DNA of 64,000 bases from Rhynchospora pubera (Eukaryota; Streptophyta; Magnoliopsida; Poales; Cyperaceae), in contig CM051462.1 of NCBI GenBank assembly GCA_028095005.1, forward strand, positions 240,368,973 to 240,432,972, in the 5' to 3' direction. Made by a program: the position numbers and the translations under genes. Of the stretch, positions 10,135 through 19,839 are shown one piece after another (positions within the stretch are counted from its first letter, which is position 1; each line of letters starts with the position of its first letter). The notes beneath the pieces were generated by a model. That model had not been told where the DNA came from, made no database searches, and was given only the letters and a program-made list of their open reading frames with translations.

Positions 10135-10494
10135 TTCTTTAGAAAACAGAATTTCCTTTCTTTCTTTTTTTTTTTTTGAAGCAAACCTCAAAATATGTAA
10201 ACTGAACCTAGTTTGAGTTAAAATCAGAATTTTTACCACATGCTACTGGGAGGACTCGCAGTTGCAAAATGACCAAGACTGGAAAGACAGATTTTTTTTT
10301 AATGACTTTCAAGACTCAACACGTGCTCTTTGATATAAAGATTCTTTTATTTTGCTGAACTTAAACTTATGTCTACATGAGAACGATGATATTGCATTTT
10401 GAACCCTGAATTTGTTTGTTATTATTATATTTTTTTTTACTCCAGTCAACCTGAAACTTAGCCTACTGTAGAAACCAGATTTTGAGCAATATTA

Positions 10495-10523
10495 TGAGGG
10501 TGGAATCTATGTCACGCTCCTCA
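10495..10523. repeat. hairpin motif, copy 1
   Basis: Arms TGAGG and CCTCA enclose the 19-base loop GTGGAATCTATGTCACGCT. No clear outer stem is visible in this copy. Confidence 0.65.
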
Positions 10524-10923
10524 CAACCAAGCCATTTTCTGATTTTGGACAGTATGCAAAGATTCAGGCATCCTTTTGCATTAAAAAAAGACAGAAATTA
10601 GACTACCCTTTGACTTTGAAATCCAACAAGCATGAAAAACTTGATTGTTTAGAAATATCTTGTTTCTGTACCTTTGACAAAAGTAAACAAACCTAAAGAA
10701 AACTTATATGCCTTTGTAAACATATTTTTGACATTTATACCTTTACATGGACTTGACTATTGCATTTTTTTTGACAGAATAACTCCATTTCAACTTTGAA
10801 ACTAACATCTATTATGACTAGAACTTAATCTACCCCTAATTGTAAACTGTGTGCATGACAGGCTCAACAAAGACATGATGAAAACTATGATGCATACTGA
10901 GGCAAACTAAAGGCCAGAAACTA

Positions 10924-10975
10924 GCATGGCATCCGTGGAGGTGGAATCTAAGTCACGCTCTCCACATAACCATGC
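10924..10975. repeat. hairpin motif, copy 2, two stems
   Basis: The same 19-base loop occurs with one change (AAGTCAC for ATGTCAC). The inner arms are GTGGAG and CTCCAC, and the outer arms are GCATGG and CCATGC. The arms differ from copy 1 but still pair. Confidence 0.7.
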
Positions 10976-11054
10976 AACAGCTTCTAACCATGCACATTAA
11001 GGGAACTTATGTTGATGCAAATTACTCCTATATGCAAGACTTTTCAGAGGCAAA

Positions 11055-11105
11055 ACTGATGTTCATGAGTGTGGAATCTATGTCACGCTCCTCACTAGCA
11101 TCAGT
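11055..11105. repeat. hairpin motif, copy 3, two stems
   Basis: The loop is identical to copy 1. The inner arms are TGAG and CTCA, next to one T-C mismatch. The outer arms ACTGATG and CATCAGT form seven perfect pairs. Confidence 0.7.
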
Positions 11106-13880
11106 GTAATCTCCAAAGAACAAAACCAGAAATGAAAAAGAGAAAGAAAGACACAACAAATGCATTTAACATCATTTTATTCATATTTTTGGAGGCCATT
11201 ACAAGAGTTTACATCTATTACCTTGATTGCAAAATGAACTTGACTTCCTAAATTAACAGAATTTCGACTAACTAATTGGCCTCCCCTTCTTCTTCAAGAG
11301 GAGCTTCTTTTATAGGGGATTTCCAGGGTTTGGTGACTTCATCATCTGGACATGTGGCATCATCTCCATTCTTCTACCTTTGATCAGTGGTTGTGATGGT
11401 GAGATAGCCTGCCGCCTTACTTCTATAATTCTTTCTTCACTTCTTCTTTTCACTACTCAATTACTCTCCAATCCCTTTTTGACACCTAGTATTTACAGGC
11501 TGGAGATGGAATAATTGCCTTGTGATTTACTTCTCTTCACTTGCCATGTAGGATGTGTTATGATGGATGGGCCCTCATGCCATTTGGCATTTGGTGGGAC
11601 CAGGCCATATTTGCCTCTTCCTTATCCACTGGCTTTCCTTGGGGAGGGAGTATTTGGCGCCAGTTGTGGAGTAGGGACAGGTGGCACTCATCCATGCATC
11701 CATAGGCAGTGGATGGCTTTGATGTTCTTGTGAGAGGATCGATTTTTGAATTCCTAGCTGTGGCTAGGTAACAGTTTCTTTCCTTTTCTCAATTTGTTTT
11801 AGTTTGGGTATCCATATGGACTTTGAACTGGAGTCATCCTTAGTTGGTATGTATTTTCATTAATATCCTCTACTGTGTGCATACTTGGTCCCAAGTAAAG
11901 GGGTAAAAGTGGAATTGATATTTTATTTGCCTATGATTTACCAATCGGCTTCATTTGATTGGTTTCTCTTAGTGTTTGCTGTTTCATTTCCAGTGAAAAG
12001 GGTTTCTTTCCCTTTGTCAGAACTAGGGGTGTTTGTCGATTCCTCATTGGTTGGGAAGGCCAATTGTTTAGTACTCATGCCAAACTGTGTGTTTAGGTTT
12101 TGGTAATTAGGGGTTTACTTTGCTAAACCCTCTTTTCATTCATCCAATCAGAATTTCTTTTCAGAAAAGCATCATTTGATTTTATTTTACATTTGTTTGA
12201 TCATTGTTCATCCCTAATTACTCCTATGACATTAGGGAGGGTATTAACACATTCTCATGCTTCTGTTGTTTTTTTTTCTTTAATCTAATCTCAATTTAGC
12301 CCAATTACCAGTCTGTCAGACCATGTAATATGCTGGAGGGGCAAAGTTGGGATATCACGTTTGTTCCTTTGTTGGTTATGTGTTACATTCCTTTGTCTTT
12401 TTCTGCTTTTTACTGATCTGCCCCTGGGCCCACCAGGGAGAGTTCATGCGTTGCCTTTGATCACTCATGCTCCTCAGGTTCCCTTTTTATGGTGTCTGAT
12501 CTTACCCCATGCTTAAAAAGGCACACCTTGATTCATGATCTGGCCGTTTATCATTCGATGTATGGTGAGATGTGGATTAACTTTCAATCAATGTACTTCA
12601 ATTACTTCATTTCACCTCACACCTTTTATCATTTCCTGGACAATCATTCATTACTATGTACTATAGGAGACAAAGTGATCATGCCTCCATCCATCTAACG
12701 GCTATAGTTGAAGTGGTGAGCTCACCCCCCCTTCTGCCAAAAGAATCTCTACAGTAGTAGGCGTCCTTTTCTCAGATCGTAGGTTGTAGGGAAGGGGCCA
12801 TGTTCTCCAATACATCATATTTCACGCCTTTTCATTACTGGACTTCTCCAGTCGGGGGAATTTTGAATCCCTGGCAGTTCATGCATGCGTTTTCTTTTTC
12901 TTAAAGTTCATTTATATCATTGGCAACCTCTGTATCGTCTTCTCATTTTCTATAACACGGGCAGTGTTGTTCAGTACGGTTTCGCCACATTTGAGGCTCC
13001 TGTCAATTAGGTTCTTCCCAGCGGCTTCCTTCTCCTCTAAAATTGATCCCAATTAGCATCAAATTCCTTCATCACGAGGTTGTTACGACATCTCAAGCAC
13101 TTCAATTTGTTGTTTCGTGGAGTAATTTTATATATTTGTGTCTCCCAATTTCATTTATGCGCTCTTCATTCTGTGGAATTCACCTTCTGACACCGTCTGT
13201 GTTTAATGCCGACAGGATCGTAGTGGAGTCACCAATGCAACGGCGTAGTTCATTGGGATCGCGGCGACGTGCGGCGTCGGAGGGAGGTGAAATCCCAGTC
13301 AGTCGCTGTATTCCTCTTTTTTCAGGTTCGTACTTGTCTCCTTCCTTTTTCTGTTAACATAACGTGGGTCCCACAGGTTCGAACCAACAGGAGAGTGCCA
13401 TCTGTTCCCCTCTTTTTTTTTGTTTCGCTGAATGGGTTTAGGGTTGCTGGGTTTGTTTGGTTTGGATCCGCCAGGGAAAGAAATCGGACCCGTATACCAT
13501 TTTTGTCAATTTGGGTCGGGCCTCATACTTGGCAAATTAAACTTGGGCCCATGTTTTGTATATATATTAGCCGACCTAATTAATGGGAATTTTAGAATTG
13601 GGCTGGGCTGGGCCGAAACGGCATAAATTTGATATTTCCTTGTACGGGTTAGACTCAACACACGGGTTTTCATTGCGCCTTGTCTTGGTTACGACGTTTT
13701 GTTATAGTCGTGTCATTTTGGCATGGTAGAGGAGGATTTGGGTTCATTATGCTCACGTTTTATAATCATCCATGAAAGGAATTTCTATTTTCTTTTTTGC
13801 AGCATTTTTTAGAGGTAAACAGGTACAGAAAAGATGGAACAGTGAGGCTCATGCAGGGGTAAAACTGTCCAGAAGCTCTA
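11106..13880. other. no gene recognised
   Basis: AT-rich and T-rich sequence without a convincing coding frame on either strand. Short frames here (all under about 105 codons) have no recognisable motif. Around 13.37-13.62 kb there is a small block of repeated GGGC words and a GGGTTTAGGG telo-box-like word. Such words are common near plant promoters, but nothing else supports a gene. Confidence 0.5.
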
Positions 13881-13889
13881 AATTTCACA

Positions 13890-14060
13890 TAATTGGTGCC
13901 ATCTGGTTCTCCTATAAATAGAACACCTCAGAATCATGCAGAGAACAATGAGCAACACACCCAGCAGAGTGCAACACCCTCTAAGCTCAGATCAAACACA
14001 CACACACTGAGGAAGTCATCCACCCAGGAAGCAGTTTAAGCACCTAGGATAGCTACTAAA
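13890..14060 (+). promoter_or_regulatory. promoter-like block with TATA box
   Basis: CCTATAAATAG at 13911-13921 follows a CCAAT-like word on the opposite strand (ATTGG, 13891-13896). It precedes an A/C-rich leader-like stretch with CACACACACA. No coding frame follows within 2 kb, so it may be an LTR promoter from an unidentified element or the start of a broken gene. Confidence 0.35.
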
Positions 14061-16337
14061 AAAAACAAAAAAAAAGAGTGTACTAGTAGAAGCCATAGCT
14101 TCATATTCCCTTTAACAGCAGTTGAGATTACTCAATCTGTTTCTTTGTAATCAGTGTTGGTGAAGTAAAAAGGTTCATTTGTTCTCCTTGCAACTCTCTT
14201 TTTCTTTATATGCTTTTCTGGTTTCATGCATACAAAGCAGAAATGTAAGGGGTAACTAATAAAACGTTTGATGTAAGTATGTATATAAGTACATTTATCT
14301 AATACAAGTATTAGTAACAATGCAGGAACAACTAAAACTCATTCTCATTTTTATATCATGCTTTTATGTTATGTACTCATGTGGACTAGAAATCATTAGC
14401 TACGTTTGTAGCTAAGCATGCATACTTAATATTAAGCATATTATCATGACAAAAAAAAATAAAAAAAAAGTGGACAACAACACAGACAATAAGCATGGAC
14501 AACAGGTTAAAATAAAAAAAAACAAAGGACAGCAGATTTCTTTGGGGTTCATGGAGCATTGCACAACTCACCTCACCAATGTATTGAAGAAGGAGACCAC
14601 CAATCTAGGAGGAGCTACACAGTAGAGGTTCATTTGTGTTAACTTGATAGCTTGTTATTTCCCATATGCAAGCTGTCGGGTTCATACATCTCCAATTCGT
14701 TTCCAATAGTCCTACCTTTACCACCATGGTCAGATCTAAATCAAGGAGAAACCTCATACTGCTATGGTCTTATGATGCAATAGGGGAGCTTCACATCCTC
14801 AGGAGCATGCCAACATGCCCTCCAGCGCCTCATTGCGCTCCCTGCATCGCCAAGGAGTGGTAACATTAGGGAAATTGATGGCTTGTCATCACAGTCATGG
14901 TTGTGCTATGGTGAAACTCTTGGTTGGGAGCAACTTGTAGTCAAATTGATGGTGCATCTCTCTTCAAGGATGTGCCACCATACTGTTAAAGCCGTCATCA
15001 AGCCACAACGGCATCCAGATGGTCTCAATCACCACTTCACCGCCATGGCAAATCCTGGCTGAGGTGAAACACCATGCCAGAGGAGCTCGGCAACTAAATT
15101 GAGACTACACCAAGCTTCACGAATTCCCCACGATGCTCTCAGGATCGTCAATTTGGTTTAACATCCACCAGAGGCCTCGAATCGCCGTCAAGCCTCACTA
15201 AACCCTAGCCGATTAGGGAGGAGATGATTACAACATAGAAGACAGAGATGAGCACGATTGATGGACCCCACGACGTCAAGAGAGTTTGACGATCTCTTAT
15301 GGCCCTACATCGATCTCTGACAGCAACCCAGTGGAGCCAATCGCGCAGCCATGGCGGTTTCTCCATCGATGGTTCGACAGAAGGAAAAAGAAGAAAGGAG
15401 AGAAGAAGGGACTCATTTACCTGACCTATGTGGACATGGCTCAACACATAACGGCTAACACCGTACCACTGACAACGGGACCCACATGCGGAAGGATCAG
15501 CGTTTCCATGAAACACTGGTTGTATAGGAGAAACAAAACAGATTCAATAAAAACCATCCCAAATCCTATGATATTCTGTGGCATTTTTCGTGTGGCGAGT
15601 CAACACGGTGTAATAACCCACTGACAACCAATCAGAAGGAGCCACGTGCTCCCCGCATAGCTGATGTTGCTGTTGATTTTTTTTTATTTCCTCCGCTGAT
15701 CTGGACCAACCAGGGCCTGCCACGTGTCACGACTGCTAATGTGGCACCATTCTATTGCTGGAAACTTTAAAAATTCGTAGAAAATCAACCGTAACTCAGA
15801 AAAATCCAAACCAAATTTCTACGGATCCAGAAAAATATGGAGAATACAGTCATGCCAAAACTATAATCAAAATCCCAACATAATATTTTAAATCCATATT
15901 CCAAGTTCTGGCCAATCATAAATTGCCACCTCAGCCATATATTTATTTATAATCCAGCAACCTTTAAAAATTCATGAAAAATCACGGGAGGTTCAGAAAA
16001 ATATGAGGAAAAATCCTGGAAGCTCAGAAAAATAAAGGGAGTCTATTTGGCTAATCATCACCACTAAAAATTCTACCAAATATATTCCTACCATTATTCT
16101 CTCCTGGATATTATGAAGAAAAGCCGTTTCGACAAAGGCTCAAAGGCTCATGATCAAATCACTGAAGGCATGGATAATATTATAAAATTTAGAAAGTCAT
16201 AACGGAATACTAGCACGACCGAGTCTAGTGCTCCGTTTACGACTCTAGATAAAGCTCATCATAACCCCAAGTGATCAAAACCACCAGACGGTCATCGTCA
16301 TGACGGGGGTGGATCAACATGGAGACACCGAGTACTG
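14061..16337. other. unassigned repeat-like sequence into which element A inserted
   Basis: No coding frame is convincing. A 103-codon minus frame at 15205-15516 has no recognised motif. Phrases such as GTGGGTCCCGTTGTCAGTG (minus strand near 15.47 kb) and CCACGTGTC near 15.72 kb are of a kind often met in plant promoters and LTRs. The five bases just before element A (tactg, 16333-16337) form its target duplication. Confidence 0.4.
16201..16237. repeat. imperfect inverted repeat
   Basis: AACGGA (16201-16206) pairs with TCCGTT (16232-16237). Inside it, CTAG (16210-16213) pairs with CTAG (16225-16228) around an 11-base loop. This resembles hairpins near LTR ends in plant gypsy elements. The parent element is not identified. 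Confidence 0.5.
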
Positions 16338-16487
16338 TGTGAGATACGGCTGTCTGACGGTGTCCCTGTCATGTAAACACCATGCAACCAGGCCTTAGAG
16401 CGTGGGGGAAATTCAGGGGTTGGTAAATACGGTACTATGGGTTGCTCCAAATTGCATCCTGTCTATTAGGGGGGTGGTGGTGATTGA
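16338..16487 (+). repeat. element A 5' LTR, first 150 bp
   Basis: This segment is identical by eye to 34761-34910, the start of A's 3' LTR. It is cut by the insertion of B. Its last five bases, attga, were duplicated by that insertion. Confidence 0.95.
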
Positions 16488-17913
16488 TGTGAGATACGGC
16501 AGTTTTGGCCCATGACCAGACAGTGTTTTGGCCATGTCAAGCGTGGACAGCAGCGGCGCTTGTCACGCAGTGTTGACGGTTGGCCACAAAACAGCCTTGC
16601 ATGTGTTGTAAAGCATCTCACGCATCATGTAAATAGGCAAATTGGCATTGAAAATGACTTGTAATAGGGACCCAAAGTATGGCCGTTGGATAGACCAAAG
16701 TGTGTTGCGTGGGCTGTCGGGTACAAACCGTAAGCCGGAACGGTGTTTAGGCCGCTTCCCCAACAGTGTATTGTGTACTTGCATTTTTGGACAGCATGTA
16801 ATGGATGTGTCCAGTGAGTAGCAGCAATGGACCAGTCCAGTGGGTAGGAGTAATGGAGAGGTCCAGTTGGATGGTCTAACATGTCTTTGACCAGCCACTA
16901 GTATTGAGCCACCTAGTAGCTTAGTCACCAGGGAGAAAGTATGGGATGTTGACACCTATTTCCCCTCTCCAAAAGCTGTCCCTCCCCAGCCATAAGCCCC
17001 TCACCTTGGGAAATTTCGTATAGGCCATTACCAGCCCCAAAACTGACCATCTATAGTGCTGTTTGAGTGTGTTTGACGGTGAAACAACTAGCCGGGACTA
17101 TAGCAGGATAGCTGGGGCAGTCGAGAGCAAGGTACAGTGCATGGTTTAGCATATAAACCACTCAAACCAGGCCAAGGAAAGTGGCAGGGGCTGCTGCCAA
17201 GTTGAGTTCATGGCTGCCATACCGAACCAGTCCCTAGCGGTGTTGTTGCGTGGTAGGCCAGCGATGTTGCGGTGTCAACTAGTGTCCTGTCATCATGTCT
17301 TAACAGGTCACATGCATGTAGAGAGCATGAGCATGGTAGGACAGTAGCATGGCCAAGAGACGGTATAGTTGTGTGAGCAACGTTAGACCGTGCGGTGCTA
17401 GGAACGGTGTAATCACCGCAAACCAGCCATGTAGCGGTGTCATGTCTGGTGAGTTGCCCATGAAACAGAATGAGTTAGGTGCTAGTTATGCATGGTTGTA
17501 ACCCACGGGTTTTGTGTATGTGAACCAGACTTCGCAGGACACGAAGCGGGGGACCCGAGCGGTGAGGCAACGGCAACGCCTAAGCGACGGCGGGTCGGTT
17601 AATAGGTGTAAAGGTGCGGATTCCACCTGAGCCCGAAAGCTCATGTTTTTGGAAGTAAAAGTATATATATGTATGCATGTTGTTTGACTGTTTGTGCATG
17701 ATTTGCATGTAATTTACATATATGAATTGCTATATTACATGACTATGGACAGGAAAAGAATTGGTAAGTAAATGACATGCATATTGGATGGTTTTCTTAT
17801 TGGATGGCTGAATTGGAATGGAAAGGAAATGGTAAGGATGTACTATTGTGTGATGAATGGCATTTGCATCTTTGGAAAGCGGCGTCATGAACCGTTTTTC
17901 CAAGGGCCGTGAG

Positions 17914-17925
17914 ATAAGCGCTTAT
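17914..17925. repeat. perfect 12-bp palindrome ATAAGCGCTTAT in a conserved LTR block
   Basis: It sits in a block (about 17874-17945) that is nearly the same in A-family LTRs (23473-23545, palindrome at 23512-23523). Sequence on both sides of that block is much less similar between the families. Confidence 0.8.
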
Positions 17926-18246
17926 GTTCCGGGACTCATGATTGAGGGGGTAAATGTCCTCAGCATTAGTACACGTTGTTGGATCGATTGGTAAGGCCGT
18001 TGGCAAACCCCGGCGTGGGTAAATCGCGGTCTATTGTATTGGAATGACTTGCAAGATGAATTGATATAGAACCAGCCTTGTAGATTGCATGGCTAGGAAC
18101 CAAATTATGGCTGGCTTTTGTGTATTCTTATGTTATTTGATTTCCTAACCTTAATTGGCTGGCCATGCATTGCATGATGTTTTAAAATGATTTATTGGCT
18201 GAAACTTATATTATGTAAAGCTATTTTCTTATGTATTTCGGTTGCG

Positions 18247-18346
18247 TATTTAGTTCCGCAACATGAAGCTTCGGGTTCATGCGTGGCTGGAACTAAATAC
18301 CGCACTGAGAAATGGTTCCCTTTCTCACGTTTCCATGTTTTCATGG
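18247..18346. promoter_or_regulatory. three consecutive hairpins in B LTR
   Basis: Hairpin 1 has TATTTAGTTCC (18247-18257) pairing with GGAACTAAATA (18289-18299). Inside it is a second stem, CATGAA with TTCATG, around a C(TTCG)G tip. Hairpin 2 is TGAGAAA with TTTCTCA (18306-18327). Hairpin 3 is CCATG-TTTT-CATGG (18333-18346). The same arrangement is present in A-family LTRs, for example at 23793-23892. Confidence 0.8.
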
Positions 18347-18782
18347 GTTCCAGGTTGGAGGCCGGGTGGAGTGCAAGGAAAGGATAAGCCAAGTAATGGC
18401 CATGTTTTGCTATGCTTTTGAGCGTTGTTGTATAATTGTTTTGCCATGTAGTTGCGCTTGTATATTATGTAAATGTTTGCTTGTGAGTGCTGCTATGATT
18501 GAACTGAATTATATAAAGGGTTGGGACTTGATAAACTGAAGGGAACGGGTGCCTTTATGGCTGGATGTTTACAAATACAAGAGAGATCATGCTGGAATTT
18601 TCATTTACATGATGTACAAGCGGTGTTTGTTGGTCCTGGGACAATGTTGCTGCCATAAGTATAGTAAATGCATGGTAAATTGTGCTGAAAATAGGATGGT
18701 AAGCCTTGCGGCTGCACGCGGCGCGTGTTGTCGCGGCGGGATCTGTCATGCCTGGGGCAGCGGGGTGTGACAGGTTCTAAAG

Positions 18783-18794
18783 TGGTATCAGAGC
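18783..18794 (+). other. element B primer-binding site
   Basis: TGGTATCAGAGC is complementary to the 3' end of plant initiator methionine tRNA. It lies ten bases after the 5' LTR. Confidence 0.9.
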
Positions 18795-18927
18795 AAAGTT
18801 AAGACCCCAACCAGACCTCAATAGGTTGTGTGAGTGGGGCTATGTCTAAGGGCTGTTGTTGTTGGTCGGGTTGTTTTCTTTTGCGTGTTTGCTAACGCTT
18901 ACGACTTGAGCTGTGGACAGGTTGAGA

Positions 18928-19839
18928 ATGGAAGGTGATAGAATGGAAGGAGCTGGGCAGCCAAGGGAAAATGTGCGTGGGCGTGAGCAACCCCGTGGTG
19001 CGGAGACTGAACGGCAAGAGCCGGTTATGAGTCAGCAAGCGGCTATGGATGCTAGGCTCATTGCTGCCTATGAGCAAGGCCGGTTTTTGGCCCATCAATT
19101 GCAACGAGGATCAGCTGCACCGTTGAGTGAAGCTGAGCAATTTAGAGAATTGCTTAATGTTTTTGGCCAGCAAAAGCCGCCAAGGTTTGATGGAACAGGA
19201 GGCTACAAGGCAGCCGAGGAATGGTTGGAGAATATGCAGCACAAATTCAGTTTGTGCCGAGTGCCTGAGGCAAACCAAGTTGAGTTGGCAACCCAATACT
19301 TGGAGAATTCAGCGATGTTTTGGTGGAAAAGTGTTAAGCGCGGGTTTATCGGAGATCAATCAAAGATACCATGGAATTGGTTTGAAAGGATGTTCACTAG
19401 ACGGTACTTGGGTGCCAATCAAAAAGAGAAGCTAAGGCTGCAGTTTTTACAACTCAATCAGCAGGGGAAGACGGTGGGTCAGTACAATGATGAATTCATG
19501 GAACTTGCCCGTTATGCACCTGAAGTGGTGGCTGGTGAGTACCGGTATAGGCGGCAGTATTTGAATGGTTTGGACCCGAATTTGGCAACCCAGTTGGATG
19601 CTGCAGGTGAGATGGATGTACATGACCTTATGGATCGGGCAGAGCGCATGGAAGGGCATGGAAAAAGGAAGACTGGATGGGGAAAAAGTAAGGGTGTGCA
19701 ACAGGAAGTTGAAGAATCGGAGGAAGAAGTGCCTGAACCTGCGAGTACGACTCGTGAGTGGTACGCAGGGTCAAACGAAAGTGCAGGTACGCGGTTCGTT
19801 CAGAGGACTGAACGAATTTTTAAGGGGGGTGGAATGTGA
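18928..19839 (+). CDS. Gag of element B, without zinc knuckle or pol
   Basis: The frame is open from 18913. I prefer the ATG at 18928 because it aligns with the Gag start of element A, just after the shared words GGACAGGTT. The protein carries the retrotransposon Gag capsid domain (FDGTGGYKAAEEWLENMQHK, then FWWKSVKRGF and a YNDEF...LARYAPEV block). It stops before any CCHC knuckle and ends in a short acidic tail. The last codons correspond to the 3' end of A's pol, read in a shifted frame after a large internal deletion. The stop TGA (19837-19839) lies inside the 3' LTR and is formed by the LTR's own first bases, TGTGA. Coding also runs through the polypurine tract. It should form capsid-like particles; that is inferred from the family. 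Confidence 0.88.
   Translation: MEGDRMEGAGQPRENVRGREQPRGAETERQEPVMSQQAAMDARLIAAYEQGRFLAHQLQRGSAAPLSEAEQFRELLNVFGQQKPPRFDGTGGYKAAEEWLENMQHKFSLCRVPEANQVELATQYLENSAMFWWKSVKRGFIGDQSKIPWNWFERMFTRRYLGANQKEKLRLQFLQLNQQGKTVGQYNDEFMELARYAPEVVAGEYRYRRQYLNGLDPNLATQLDAAGEMDVHDLMDRAERMEGHGKRKTGWGKSKGVQQEVEESEEEVPEPASTTREWYAGSNESAGTRFVQRTERIFKGGGM
19822..19834 (+). other. element B polypurine tract
   Basis: AAGGGGGGTGGAA lies directly before the 3' LTR and would prime plus-strand DNA synthesis. It is also read as codons by gag. Confidence 0.85.

Larger units (their letters stand above)
16488..18772 (+). repeat. element B 5' LTR
   Basis: It runs from TGTGAGATACGGCAGTTTTG to GGGGTGTGACA. It contains a 12-bp palindrome (17914-17925) and a three-hairpin cluster (18247-18346). 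Possible TATA boxes are GTATATATATG near 17650 and TATATAAA near 18507; I cannot decide which is used. Confidence 0.93.

Noticed and set aside
11272..11365. Short minus-strand coding-like tail (VTKPWKSPIKEAPLEEEGEAN and stop) followed by an AATAAA word
   Set aside because: It is only about 30 codons after an in-frame stop, with no homologue I recognise. It may be a remnant of the Tat-type family but cannot be supported.
7191..11484. LTR limit at 11484 (TGTCAAAAAG start on the minus strand)
   Set aside because: TGTC/GACA ends look tidy, but without the second LTR or a matching duplication another start at 9910 is equally possible.
13378..13390. GGTTCGAACC resembling a tRNA/SINE B box
   Set aside because: No A box, no cloverleaf and no SINE tail could be found around it.
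16563..16955. A 130-codon minus frame in B LTRs (also 19910-20302)
   Set aside because: It lies wholly within LTR sequence and is duplicated with it. Nothing supports translation.
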